The notes beneath the pieces are model-generated. The model was not told the origin of the DNA. It saw only the letters and a program-made list of their open reading frames with translations, and did not search any database. Of a DNA stretch of 64,000 bases, positions 9,072 through 16,716 are shown in pieces; the stretch's first letter is position 1, and each line of letters starts with the position of its first letter. A program made the position numbers and the translations under genes. The DNA lies in assembly GCF_900199215.1 (NCBI RefSeq), contig NZ_FZQA01000002.1, positions 323,501-387,500 of the forward strand, read 5' to 3'. Source of the stretch: Amphiplicatus metriothermophilus. GTDB taxonomy: Bacteria > Pseudomonadota > Alphaproteobacteria > Caulobacterales > Parvularculaceae.

Positions 9072-9779
9072 TCACCGTCCGCCATAGCCGCCGCGCGGGC
9101 GCAGGGTTTTGCGCAGCAGGAAGTAAACCGGCAGGAAGGCGAAAGCCGCGAAGGTCTTGAGCGCGTAGTCGGTCACCATCCAGTTGAACCACGCCGCGCC
9201 CGCCCCGGCGTGCGCGGCCGGAAAATAGATCGCGGTCTGCACGCCGTAACCCGCGAGCGCGGCGAAGAGCGGCGCCCGCCACCAGACCCCGCCGCCGCGC
9301 AGCACGTCATACATGCCGATCGCCACATACTGGCCGAGCATGGCGCTGGCGACGAAGGCCGCGACGAAGCGCACGCTCGGCATGTCATGGCTTTCAAGAA
9401 ACGGCGCAAGATAGGAAAGCCCCGCGAGGGTCGCCACGGCCGACACGCCCCAGGCCGCCGTGACCGCGCGGGAGGCCTCGTCGCCCCCGAACCGGCGCGT
9501 GACGAGAATGACCAGCGGCAGCGCGCCCGTCATCGCCAGCCCGCCGATGCTCAGCCACAGGCTCGGCTTGAGCGCGGGCGTATCGACCAGCCGGTCGAAG
9601 CTGCGCACCGGCAGATCGACCGTCAGGAACGACCAGAGAAGAACAGGCGAGAGGATCGCGGCGAGCAGCGCCATGCGCCCCAGGGCGGCGGCGAAGGCGG
9701 CCGTCTCGCGCGCCAGCCGCTGGGCCGGCGTCTCCTTCACCGGCCGGCGCTTTTCGACGACTGTCGTCGCGGCTTCCAT
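9072..9779 (-). CDS. Membrane protein, probable VUT/YhhQ-like family
   Basis: A 235-residue inner-membrane protein with about six hydrophobic segments. The stretch ASAMLGQYVAIGMYDVLRG..WWRAPLFAALAGYGVQTAIYF recalls the VUT (queuosine-precursor transporter YhhQ) family, in which a region of this type reads like FDRLRR..WWRAPLxSSxxGSxxDTxxFF. The match is by eye and partial, and the usual polar residues are not all present, so substrate should not be assumed. It converges on mazG with only about 10 bases between the stop codons and is transcribed toward it. The N-terminal ~30 residues are basic and cytoplasmic in character. Confidence 0.55.
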   Translation of the reverse strand: MEAATTVVEKRRPVKETPAQRLARETAAFAAALGRMALLAAILSPVLLWSFLTVDLPVRSFDRLVDTPALKPSLWLSIGGLAMTGALPLVILVTRRFGGDEASRAVTAAWGVSAVATLAGLSYLAPFLESHDMPSVRFVAAFVASAMLGQYVAIGMYDVLRGGGVWWRAPLFAALAGYGVQTAIYFPAAHAGAGAAWFNWMVTDYALKTFAAFAFLPVYFLLRKTLRPRGGYGGR

Positions 9780-9813
9780 GGCGCTCCCCGGGCGTGGCGG
9801 AGCGTTACGCCCC

Positions 9814-10092
9814 TCAGGAAGCTTTGGCGATTTCGCGCTTGACTTTCAAGGCGTTCGGGGAGAGCGCGGCATCGTCGGCCTTAGCCAGAAAGGCGTCCAG
9901 CCCGCCGCGATGATCGACCGTGCGCAGGGCGGCGGCCGTGATGCGGAACTTGAACGACCGGCCGAGTTTGTCGCTGTGCAGCGTCACGTCGCACAGATTC
10001 GGCAGGAAGCGCCGCTTGGTCTTGTTGTTGGCGTGGGAGACGTTGTGCCCGTACATCGGGCCCACGCCCGTAAGTTCGCACCGGCGCGCCAT
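9814..10092 (-). CDS. rpmB: 50S ribosomal protein L28
   Basis: A 92-residue L28 beginning [29 protein letters not shown], with [15 protein letters not shown] and the C-terminal RGGLDAFLA block usual for alphaproteobacterial L28. The start at 10092 is set by this conserved N-terminus; the frame is open further upstream without family sequence. It lies apart from other ribosomal genes, as is normal for rpmB. A consensus-like sigma-70 promoter at 10160-10188 on the minus strand precedes it by about 70 bases. Its product is an early-assembly component at the 50S interface near the E site. Confidence 0.95.
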   Translation of the reverse strand: MARRCELTGVGPMYGHNVSHANNKTKRRFLPNLCDVTLHSDKLGRSFKFRITAAALRTVDHRGGLDAFLAKADDAALSPNALKVKREIAKAS

Positions 10093-10159
10093 GGCGTTCA
10101 CCTTGTTCTGCGGGGCGCGCGCGGGCGCGCCGAAAACCGTTGGTAGCTCGGAGCGCAGC

Positions 10160-10188
10160 CCTATAGGCGAGCGGCCCCGGCCCGTCAA
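10160..10188 (-). promoter_or_regulatory. Sigma-70-type promoter for rpmB
   Basis: On the minus strand, TTGACG (10188-10183) is followed after exactly 17 bases by TATAGG (10165-10160). This is close to the housekeeping consensus and is correctly placed to give an rpmB leader of about 60 bases. Confidence 0.65.
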
Positions 10189-10290
10189 GGACAGGCGTCA
10201 AGGGATTATAAGGAGCGGGCGCGCCCCGTCTCCCCCATGGCCGGCCTCCGGCGCAGGAGGCGCGGCCTCGCCGACGATCTCGATCACGGC

Positions 10291-10312
10291 CCTGATCGAA
10301 ACCTGATCGAAA
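10291..10312 (+). repeat. 11-bp perfect tandem repeat upstream of the helicase
   Basis: CCTGATCGAAA occurs twice in direct succession (10291-10301 and 10302-10312), immediately before a promoter-like pair of hexamers. It may be a regulator binding site or chance duplication. Confidence 0.5.
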
Positions 10313-10313
10313 T

Positions 10314-10342
10314 TTGCCCTCGCCGGCGACGCTGCTTATCTG
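10314..10342 (+). promoter_or_regulatory. Candidate promoter for the helicase operon
   Basis: TTGCCC at 10314-10319 and TATCTG at 10337-10342 with a 17-base spacer lie just ahead of the helicase ATG at 10361. Transcription would start only about 10 bases before the ATG, giving a very short leader. The -10 box is weak. Confidence 0.35.
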
Positions 10343-10360
10343 TGAGGAACAGCCTGGCGG

Positions 10361-13300
10361 ATGCAGGACGTGTTCGATTCCTCCAATCACGGCGAGCGCA
10401 GGTCCGGTCCGCTGACGCGCGGCGCGCCCCCGACCGCAGTCCTGGGCCCGACCAACACCGGCAAGACCCACTACGCCATCGAGCGGATGCTGGCCTATCC
10501 CTCGGGGATGATCGGGCTGCCGCTGCGCCTGCTCGCCCGCGAGGTCTATGACCGCGTGGTCGCCCGGCGCGGCTCCCGCGAAGTGGCCTTGGTCACCGGC
10601 GAGGAGAAGATCGTCCCGCCTTCCCCGCGCTACTGGGTGTGCACCGTCGAAGCGATGCCGCTCGACCGGGCCGTGGATTTCGTGGCGATCGACGAGATTC
10701 AGCTCGCCGCCGACCGCGAGCGCGGACGGGTGTTCACCGCGCGCCTGCTGCACGCCCGCGGCGCGGCCGAGACCCTGCTCCTGGGTTCGCAGACCATGCG
10801 CCCGATCCTGCGCCGGCTTTATCCGGACATGCGCTTCGTCTCGCGCGAGCGCTTCTCGACCCTTTCCTATGCGGGCCCCAGGAAGGTCACGCGCCTGCCC
10901 CGGCGCAGCGCGGTGGTCGGCTTCTCCGCGGAGACCGTCTACGCCGCCGCCGAGCTCATCCGCCGCCAGCGCGGCGGCGCCGCCGTCATTCTGGGCGCGC
11001 TCTCGCCGCGCACCCGCAACGCCCAGGCCGAGCTCTATCAGTCCGGCGAGGTCGATTATCTGGTCGCCACCGACGCGATCGGCATGGGCCTCAACATGGA
11101 TATAGACCATGTGGCCTTCGCCGCGACGCGCAAGTTCGACGGACGCGCCACGCGCGCCCTGCGCGCCGACGAGCTCGCCCAGATCGCCGGCCGCGCCGGC
11201 CGGCATCTGCGCGACGGGACTTTCGGGGTCGCCGGCCAGTGTCCGGCCTTCGACGAGGCGACCGTCGCCGCCATTGAGGAGCACGCTTTCGAACCGGTCG
11301 CCGCCCTGCAATGGCGCAGCGAGGCGCTCGATTTCTCCAGCATCGACGCGCTCGCCCGCTCGCTCGACCGGCCCCCGCCGCGGATCGAGTTCACGCGCGC
11401 CCCGCCCGGCGACGACGAGATCGCCTTTCACCGGCTGACCGCCCTTCCCGAAATCCGGGACGCGGCGCGCGGCGGGGCGGCGCTCGCGCTGTTGTGGCGC
11501 GTGTGCGAAACGCCCGACTTTCGCAAAATCTCGCCGGAAGCCCATGCGCGTCTCTTGCGCGAGATTTACCTTCAGCTTCTGCGCGAAGACGTCATTTCCG
11601 ACGACTGGATCGCGCCGCGGATCGAACGGCTCGACCGCACGGACGGGGACATCGACGCCATCTCCGCGCGCATCGCCCATGTGCGCACCTGGACTTACCT
11701 TTCTCACCGCGCGGCGTGGCTGAAGAACGCCGCTTATTGGCAAGAGCGCGCGCGGACGATAGAAGACTCGCTTTCCGACGCGCTGCATGAAAAGCTCACG
11801 CAACGGTTCGTCGACCGCCGCACGTCGGCGCTTTTGAAACGACTGCATGACGACGCGCCGTTGCTCGCCGGCGTCACCGATGACGGAGAAGTTATCGTGG
11901 AAGGCCATTTCGTCGGCCGCCTGATGGGGTTCGAGTTCATCGTCGACCCGCGCGCGCGCGGGCTCGACGCCAAGCGGGTGAGCGCGGCCGCCGAACGCGC
12001 GCTCGCGCCCGTGCTGGCCGCGCGCGCCGCCGCGCTCGCCAACGCCGGGGCGGACGAGCTTTCCCTGCGCGAGGACGGGGTCGTCTGGTGGCGCTCGGCG
12101 CCCGTCGCGCGGCTCGAAAAGGGGCCGGCGCCGCTGCGTCCCAATCTCGTGCTGAAAGGCGCGCACGCCCTTTCGCCGCACCTGCGCGGGCGCATTCAGG
12201 ACCGGCTGCAGGACTTTTTCGCCGCCAGGATCGAGGCGCTGCTCGGCGATTTGATCCGTCTGCAGCAGGCCGCTTCGTCTACGGAGGAAGGCGGGCTCGC
12301 CCCGCTCGCGCGCGGCGTCGCCTTCCGGCTCGTCGAGAATTTCGGCGCCATGTCGCGCGCGCAGTTCGGCGACGAGCTCAAGCAGCTCGATCAGGGCGAG
12401 CGCGCCAAGCTGCGCAAGCTCGGGGTTCGCTTCGGCGAGTACACGCTGTTCATGCCGAACCTTCTAAAGCCCGCGCCGGCGCATTTGCTGACTCTTCTTT
12501 GGTCGCTGTGGACGGACAGAAACCCGGCCGACTTCCCCCCGCCCAAGGCCGGCCTCGTTTCGCTGCCGGCGGAAAAGGATCTTCCGCACGCCTACTATTA
12601 CGCTTCCGGCTATCGCCCGTCGGGCGCGCGCGCGGTGCGCATCGACATGCTGGAGCGGCTCGCCGGCGCCGTGCGCGCCGCCCGCCGCGACGAATATCGC
12701 GGCGGCTTCGAGCCGACGACGCAGATGATGTCTTTCGTCGGCTGCTCCGGCGAGGATTTCGAGAGCATTCTCGTCTCGCTCGGTTATCGCAAGCAGACGA
12801 TGAAGGTCCGCCGGCCGGTCGCGCCCGTCGCCGCGCCTTCATCCGAGCCGACGGCCGCGCCCGCGCAGGCTGCGCCGCTGAGCGAGCCTTCCCGCGACCC
12901 TGCGGCCGCCTCTTCCCTTGCGCCCGAAAGCGGCGCCGGAGTGGGTGCTGCGCAGCCGACGCCGGGCGAGGCGTCCTCCGAGTTTTCGCAGGACGCCGAT
13001 GCGCAGCCCGCGCCGCCGCCCCTGAGCGAAACGGCGCAGACGGATGAACCGGCCGCCGCTTCGCCCGAGCCGGCGTCTGGCGAGCCGCCCGCCGCTGCGC
13101 CGGAACCGGCGCCCGCTTCTGGGCCGATCGAAACGGAAGAGGTCGAGATCGCCGTGTGGCGCATGGCGCCGCGCCGCCCGCCGAACAAGAAAGGCCCCCG
13201 GCCTCATCGCCAGGACGACCGGCGCGCCGACGGGCGCAAGGACGGCCCAGGCGGCCAGCGCCAGCGCGCCGAGGGCAGGTTCGACGGCAAGAAACCGCGC

Positions 13301-13468
13301 AAGGGCGCCCCTTCCCGCAACGGTCCGCCGCGGCATGTTCCGGGCATGCCCGTCCACCGCCGGACGGCCGATCCGAACTCGCCCTTCGCCGTGCTCGCCG
13401 GCCTCAAGGAGGAGCTTGTCCGCCAAAACGCTCCCGCCGACGGGGGCAAGCCCGACAAGCCTCGGTGA
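10361..13468 (+). CDS. Suv3-like DExH RNA helicase with disordered C-terminal tail
   Basis: A 1035-residue superfamily-2 helicase of the Suv3/mitochondrial degradosome type found in alphaproteobacteria. Walker A is GPTNTGKT (residues 29-36), Walker B is DEIQ at 111-114, and the C-terminal RecA-like lobe contains VDYLVATDAIGMGLNMDIDHV and QIAGRAGRH. From about residue 820 to the end the protein becomes low complexity, first Pro/Ala/Glu-rich and then Lys/Arg-rich, with a final GMPVHRR..DPNSPFAVLAGLKEEL motif that looks like a short conserved tail peptide. The helicase likely unwinds structured RNA for decay or ribosome assembly. It overlaps the next gene through a GTGA junction, so translation is coupled to the S4-domain protein. 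Confidence 0.9.
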   Translation: MQDVFDSSNHGERRSGPLTRGAPPTAVLGPTNTGKTHYAIERMLAYPSGMIGLPLRLLAREVYDRVVARRGSREVALVTGEEKIVPPSPRYWVCTVEAMPLDRAVDFVAIDEIQLAADRERGRVFTARLLHARGAAETLLLGSQTMRPILRRLYPDMRFVSRERFSTLSYAGPRKVTRLPRRSAVVGFSAETVYAAAELIRRQRGGAAVILGALSPRTRNAQAELYQSGEVDYLVATDAIGMGLNMDIDHVAFAATRKFDGRATRALRADELAQIAGRAGRHLRDGTFGVAGQCPAFDEATVAAIEEHAFEPVAALQWRSEALDFSSIDALARSLDRPPPRIEFTRAPPGDDEIAFHRLTALPEIRDAARGGAALALLWRVCETPDFRKISPEAHARLLREIYLQLLREDVISDDWIAPRIERLDRTDGDIDAISARIAHVRTWTYLSHRAAWLKNAAYWQERARTIEDSLSDALHEKLTQRFVDRRTSALLKRLHDDAPLLAGVTDDGEVIVEGHFVGRLMGFEFIVDPRARGLDAKRVSAAAERALAPVLAARAAALANAGADELSLREDGVVWWRSAPVARLEKGPAPLRPNLVLKGAHALSPHLRGRIQDRLQDFFAARIEALLGDLIRLQQAASSTEEGGLAPLARGVAFRLVENFGAMSRAQFGDELKQLDQGERAKLRKLGVRFGEYTLFMPNLLKPAPAHLLTLLWSLWTDRNPADFPPPKAGLVSLPAEKDLPHAYYYASGYRPSGARAVRIDMLERLAGAVRAARRDEYRGGFEPTTQMMSFVGCSGEDFESILVSLGYRKQTMKVRRPVAPVAAPSSEPTAAPAQAAPLSEPSRDPAAASSLAPESGAGVGAAQPTPGEASSEFSQDADAQPAPPPLSETAQTDEPAAASPEPASGEPPAAAPEPAPASGPIETEEVEIAVWRMAPRRPPNKKGPRPHRQDDRRADGRKDGPGGQRQRAEGRFDGKKPRKGAPSRNGPPRHVPGMPVHRRTADPNSPFAVLAGLKEELVRQNAPADGGKPDKPR

Positions 13469-13833
13469 CGCATCTTCCCCTCGCCGCCAGGGTCGCGCCC
13501 GCGCCGCCGCCGGCGACGCAGAGAATCGACAAATGGCTGTGGTGCGCGCGGATTTTCCGTACGCGCACGCTTGCGACGAAAATCGTCGCTGAAGGAAGCA
13601 TGCGCCTCACCCGCGGCGGCGACACCATGCGCGTCGACAAGCCGAGCTGCCTCGTGCGCCCGGGCGACCGCATCGCCTTTCTCGTCGGCGGCCGGCTCAG
13701 GGTGCTCGAAGTGCGCGCCTGCGGGCTCAGGCGCGGCCCGGCGCGCGAGGCCGCGTTGCTTTATGTCGACCGTTCGCCCCAGCCCGCATCGCCGCTGAAT
13801 TCCGGTAAGGAGGCGCCATGTTCTCGAAGCTGA
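13465..13833 (+). CDS. S4-domain RNA-binding protein, Hsp15-like
   Basis: A 122-residue protein with an S4 RNA-binding domain (QRIDKWLWCARIFRTRTLATKIV, then the VDKPSCLVRPGDRIAF block), like Hsp15/HslR, which binds free 50S subunits carrying nascent chains. The start is inferred as GTG at 13465, overlapping the helicase TGA; an internal ATG in the same frame lies too far inside the domain. The helicase-S4-ferredoxin-CarD order is a recurring alphaproteobacterial arrangement. Its end overlaps the start of the TerB-like gene by 16 bases. Confidence 0.85.
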   Translation: MTHLPLAARVAPAPPPATQRIDKWLWCARIFRTRTLATKIVAEGSMRLTRGGDTMRVDKPSCLVRPGDRIAFLVGGRLRVLEVRACGLRRGPAREAALLYVDRSPQPASPLNSGKEAPCSRS

Positions 13834-14276
13834 AATCGTTCTTCGCTCCTGCAAGGCCGCGCGCGAACGAGCCCGATTCGCGCCTGAGCGCGCTGCAACA
13901 CGCCGTCGCCGCCCTGCTCGTCGAGGCCGCCCGCGCCGACGCGCGCTACGAGGCGGCTGAGAAAGCCCTCATCGACGAAGCCCTCGCCCGCCAGTTCGGC
14001 CTTTCGCCGGCCGAAGCGGCGGCCCTGCGCGCCGAGGCCGAAGCGGCGCAGTCCGAAGCTCTCGACATTCATCGTTACACCAAGATCGCCAAAACCATGA
14101 GCGCCGCCGACAGAATCCGCCTCGTCGAGCATCTATGGCGAATCATTCTCTCCGATCGCGAACGCGACCCCTATGAGGACGCGCTCATGCGCCGGCTGTG
14201 CGGCCTCATCTATGTGAGCGATCAGGAAAGCGGCGCCGCGCGCCGGCGCGTTGAGGCCGCGTTATCGCAAGGATAG
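13818..14276 (+). CDS. TerB-family protein
   Basis: A 152-residue helical protein of the tellurite-resistance TerB/DjlA-N superfamily. The core has acidic helices typical of TerB: VEAARADARYEAAEKALIDEALARQFGLS near residues 35-65 and LVEHLWRIILSDRERDPYEDALMRRLCGLIYVSD near 100-140, which supply a metal-binding acidic surface. There is no signal peptide. A GTAAGGAGG ribosome site precedes the ATG within the end of the S4-domain gene, so the two are translationally linked. A tellurite role is not implied; small stand-alone TerB proteins have no settled function. Confidence 0.8.
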   Translation: MFSKLKSFFAPARPRANEPDSRLSALQHAVAALLVEAARADARYEAAEKALIDEALARQFGLSPAEAAALRAEAEAAQSEALDIHRYTKIAKTMSAADRIRLVEHLWRIILSDRERDPYEDALMRRLCGLIYVSDQESGAARRRVEAALSQG

Positions 14277-14297
14277 AAAAATTAGCCGCCCCGGCGC

Positions 14298-14325
14298 TTG
14301 CGCCCGGCGGCCGACAGGCTATTTA
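14298..14325 (+). promoter_or_regulatory. Candidate promoter for fdxA
   Basis: TTGCGC at 14298-14303 and TATTTA at 14320-14325 are separated by 16 bases and lie 33 bases before the fdxA ATG. The -35 sits inside a GC-rich hairpin (about 14285-14311) that could also end the TerB transcript. Confidence 0.45.
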
Positions 14326-14357
14326 AGCGTCAGATTTCCGCCGGGAGCAGAGGGCGT

Positions 14358-14696
<339 letters not shown>

Positions 14697-15229
14697 GCGC
14701 AGCGGCGGCGAAGGAAGCGTCCAGCACGAACGCCGCCATCAGGCGCGCCCTTATCGATCCAGGCGCGAACCTCTTCGCGGCAGACTGCCGCTGCGTCTGC
14801 GCGCCGGCGACGCATCGCCGCCAGAACCGCCTTGGGATCGGGCGGCGCGCGCCTTGGTCAAGTCTTGGCCAAGGGCTGCCGAGCCTGAACGGGCCCGTTC
14901 GAGCGGGCGCCGCTCTCGCGCCGATGTGCTTGGCGCATCGTGAAATTTTATGCTATTATTACAAAGAGTTCGGCAGGAGGCGGTCGTAAGGGCCGGATCA
15001 GCCGCCGCTGGAAGGACGAAGAGCAACCCGCTGAAACAGCGACGTTTCTTTATTCCTACAAGCGCCCGTTCGAGGCTTCGCTCCCTGTAAGCGAAGCGTC
15101 GCGTGCGATTGCGCCTCCAGGTTGGGACAACGCCAGCGTGTCCCAACGGCCGTGCTTGATGCGCAGCTTGGCCGGCGAAGGACGATCCGGCGGCGGCCGC
15201 CGCTTTCGCCGCGCATAGAGGACGAGATC
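14697..15229 (+). promoter_or_regulatory. 533-bp intergenic region with a candidate promoter and structured carD leader
   Basis: No protein gene is supported here. An AT-rich island gives an extended -10 (TGCTATTAT, 14951-14959) with a TTGGCG hexamer 18 bases upstream (14930-14935), a plausible carD promoter. The resulting leader would be about 265 bases and contains two perfect hairpins: 15075-15082 with 15090-15097 (8-bp stem) and 15121-15129 with 15139-15147 (9-bp stem). Neither is followed by a T-run. Bases 14700-14920 are GC-rich with nothing recognised. Confidence 0.4.
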
Positions 15230-16462
15230 ATGGCGACAAAGACCGCGGAAAAATCGGCGCAAACCGGCGCCAGAAAGAAACCGGCCAAACCCGCCGCGCG
15301 CCGCAGCGCCGCGGCCGTGAAGAAAACGGCCGGCGGCAAGACCGCCTCCAAAAAATCGACCAAATCGCCCGCCAGAAAGGCGCCCTCCAAGGCGGGCGCC
15401 AGGGCCGGCGCGGCGAAAGCCAGGGCTGCGGCGAAAAAACCCGTAGCCAAAAAGCCTGCAAGCAAGGCAAAGGCCGGGTCCGAAAAAACGGCCAGCAAAC
15501 CCGCAGGCAGGTCCCCGTCCCCCAGTAACAGTAAGAAACCAGCGTCCGTGAAAAAAACAGCCGCCGTTAAAAAGCAGCCGGCGAAGAAGGCCGCCGCGCA
15601 AAAGCCAGCCGCCGCGAAAACCAAGCAGGCCAAGCCCGCGAAAGCCGAGAAGGCGACAAAGCCGGCGGCGAAGGCCGGGAAGCCGCTATCGGAGGAGGCG
15701 AAGGAGAAGAGCCCCGCCAAGGCGAAGACGGCCGCGCCGGCCAAACCTTCGAAGAAGGAAGCCGGCAAGGCGGCGGCGCCGAAACAGGCCCCAAAAAAAG
15801 CCGAGGCCAAAGGCGCGCCGGCGAAAAAGCCGCTGGTGGGCCAGAAGCCGCGCGCGCCGAAGCCTTCCGGCGGCGTCGATCCGTCTGCTTACGCCCTGTC
15901 CGCCAAGGCCGTCGCCGCGGTCAACGAAGCCATGCCGAACGCTTCGGAGGCCTCCGCCGAAGCCAAGCAGGACTTCAAGGTCAACGACCATGTGGTCTAT
16001 CCCGCTCACGGGGTCGGCCGCATCGTTGCGATCGAAAAGCAGTCGATCGCCGGCGTCACCAACGAGCTCTTTCTCATCGATTTCGAGCAGGAGAAAATGA
16101 AGCTCCGCGTGCCGACCGCGAAGGCCAAGGCGGTCGGGATGCGCCGTCTTTCCGATCCCGCCACCATCAAGAAGGCGCTTGAAGTGCTGAAAGGCCGCGC
16201 GCGGATCAAACGCACCATGTGGAGCCGGCGCGCCCAGGAATATGAGGCGAAGATCAATTCCGGCGATATCATCGCCGTGGCCGAAGTGGTGCGCGACCTC
16301 TACCGCGCCTCCGACCAGCCCGAACAGAGCTATTCCGAGCGCCAGCTTTTCGAGGCCGCGCTCGACCGGCTCGCGCGCGAGGTCGCGGCGGTGAACAAGA
16401 CCGATCTCGACGCCGCCATCGCCGAGCTCGACGCCGCGCTTCAGCAGAAGAAGGCGGCCTAG
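15230..16462 (+). CDS. carD: CarD/CdnL-family RNA polymerase regulator with histone-H1-like N-terminal extension
   Basis: A 410-residue protein. Residues ~248-410 form a full CarD/CdnL domain: DFKVNDHVVYPAHGVGRI begins the RNA-polymerase-interacting Tudor-like module, and the KRTMWSRRAQEYEAKINSGD block and SYSERQLFEAALDRLAREVA helices follow; CarD stabilises open promoter complexes by contacting the RNAP beta subunit and the upstream fork. Residues 1 to ~205 are instead Lys/Ala/Pro-rich (repeats such as KKPAK, KKPASK, PAKKA) like eukaryotic H1 tails. The start at 15230 has a GAGG ribosome site. An internal ATG at 15932 (Met235) would yield a 176-residue protein of ordinary CarD size but lacks a clear ribosome site. 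The fusion order is opposite to Myxococcus CarD, whose DNA-binding tail is C-terminal. Confidence 0.9.
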   Translation: MATKTAEKSAQTGARKKPAKPAARRSAAAVKKTAGGKTASKKSTKSPARKAPSKAGARAGAAKARAAAKKPVAKKPASKAKAGSEKTASKPAGRSPSPSNSKKPASVKKTAAVKKQPAKKAAAQKPAAAKTKQAKPAKAEKATKPAAKAGKPLSEEAKEKSPAKAKTAAPAKPSKKEAGKAAAPKQAPKKAEAKGAPAKKPLVGQKPRAPKPSGGVDPSAYALSAKAVAAVNEAMPNASEASAEAKQDFKVNDHVVYPAHGVGRIVAIEKQSIAGVTNELFLIDFEQEKMKLRVPTAKAKAVGMRRLSDPATIKKALEVLKGRARIKRTMWSRRAQEYEAKINSGDIIAVAEVVRDLYRASDQPEQSYSERQLFEAALDRLAREVAAVNKTDLDAAIAELDAALQQKKAA

Positions 16463-16480
16463 CCGGCCCGTCCTCCGCCC

Positions 16481-16546
16481 GTCGTCCCGGGCGCGGCGCG
16501 GCATGAAATGACGCGCCGCAGACCCGGGATGACACCCGGGATGACG
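16481..16546. repeat. REP-like palindrome after carD
   Basis: GTCGTCCCGGG (16481-16491) and GGCGCG (16495-16500) face CGCGCC (16512-16517) and CCCGGGATGAC (16523-16533), giving a long imperfect hairpin; the right arm CCCGGGATGAC is then repeated at 16536-16546. Palindromes built on GTCATCCCGGG are common extragenic repeats in proteobacteria. It sits between convergent genes, where it could also help end transcription. Confidence 0.6.
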
Positions 16547-16600
16547 GGGCTTCCGTTTCCCACCGCCTACTACCTATTGCCTGCCGCCTATCCCGAATTC

Positions 16601-16673
16601 TTCCACCTTTACGTGGAATTCCCCTCCTGTAAAAACAACAACTTAGCCAAAATGCGGGGATAGTTATCCCCGC
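16601..16673. repeat. Two-palindrome dispersed element, copy 1
   Basis: A small palindrome, TTCCAC/GTGGAA around CTTTAC (16601-16618), is followed 51 bases on (CACC at 16604 to CGGGGATA at 16655) by a 9-bp hairpin GCGGGGATA-GT-TATCCCCGC (16654-16673), preceded by TTAGCC. A second copy with the same two palindromes at exactly the same spacing occurs at 30762-30830. It lies between convergent carD and the nuclease-like gene. Confidence 0.75.
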
Positions 16674-16716
16674 CCTTCGGGCCGCCCCCATACTGGGCGG
16701 CATGAACGATTGCGCG

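Noticed and set aside
9881-12181. A 766-codon minus-strand frame overlapping rpmB and the helicase
   Set aside because: It is antisense to the clear Suv3-like helicase and in another frame of L28.
13818-14276. A tellurite-resistance or phage-defence Ter island
   Set aside because: Only a lone TerB-domain gene is present, inside a conserved housekeeping order; no terC, terD or associated genes.
14940-15218. A 92-codon frame in the carD leader
   Set aside because: It starts in the promoter-like AT island and covers the hairpins; no similarity to known proteins and no ribosome site.
16654-16673. CGGGGATAGTTATCCCCG as a DnaA-box pair or replication origin
   Set aside because: The boxes differ from the TTATCCACA consensus at important positions, there are only two copies 14 kb apart, and no origin genes or AT-rich unwinding region are nearby.
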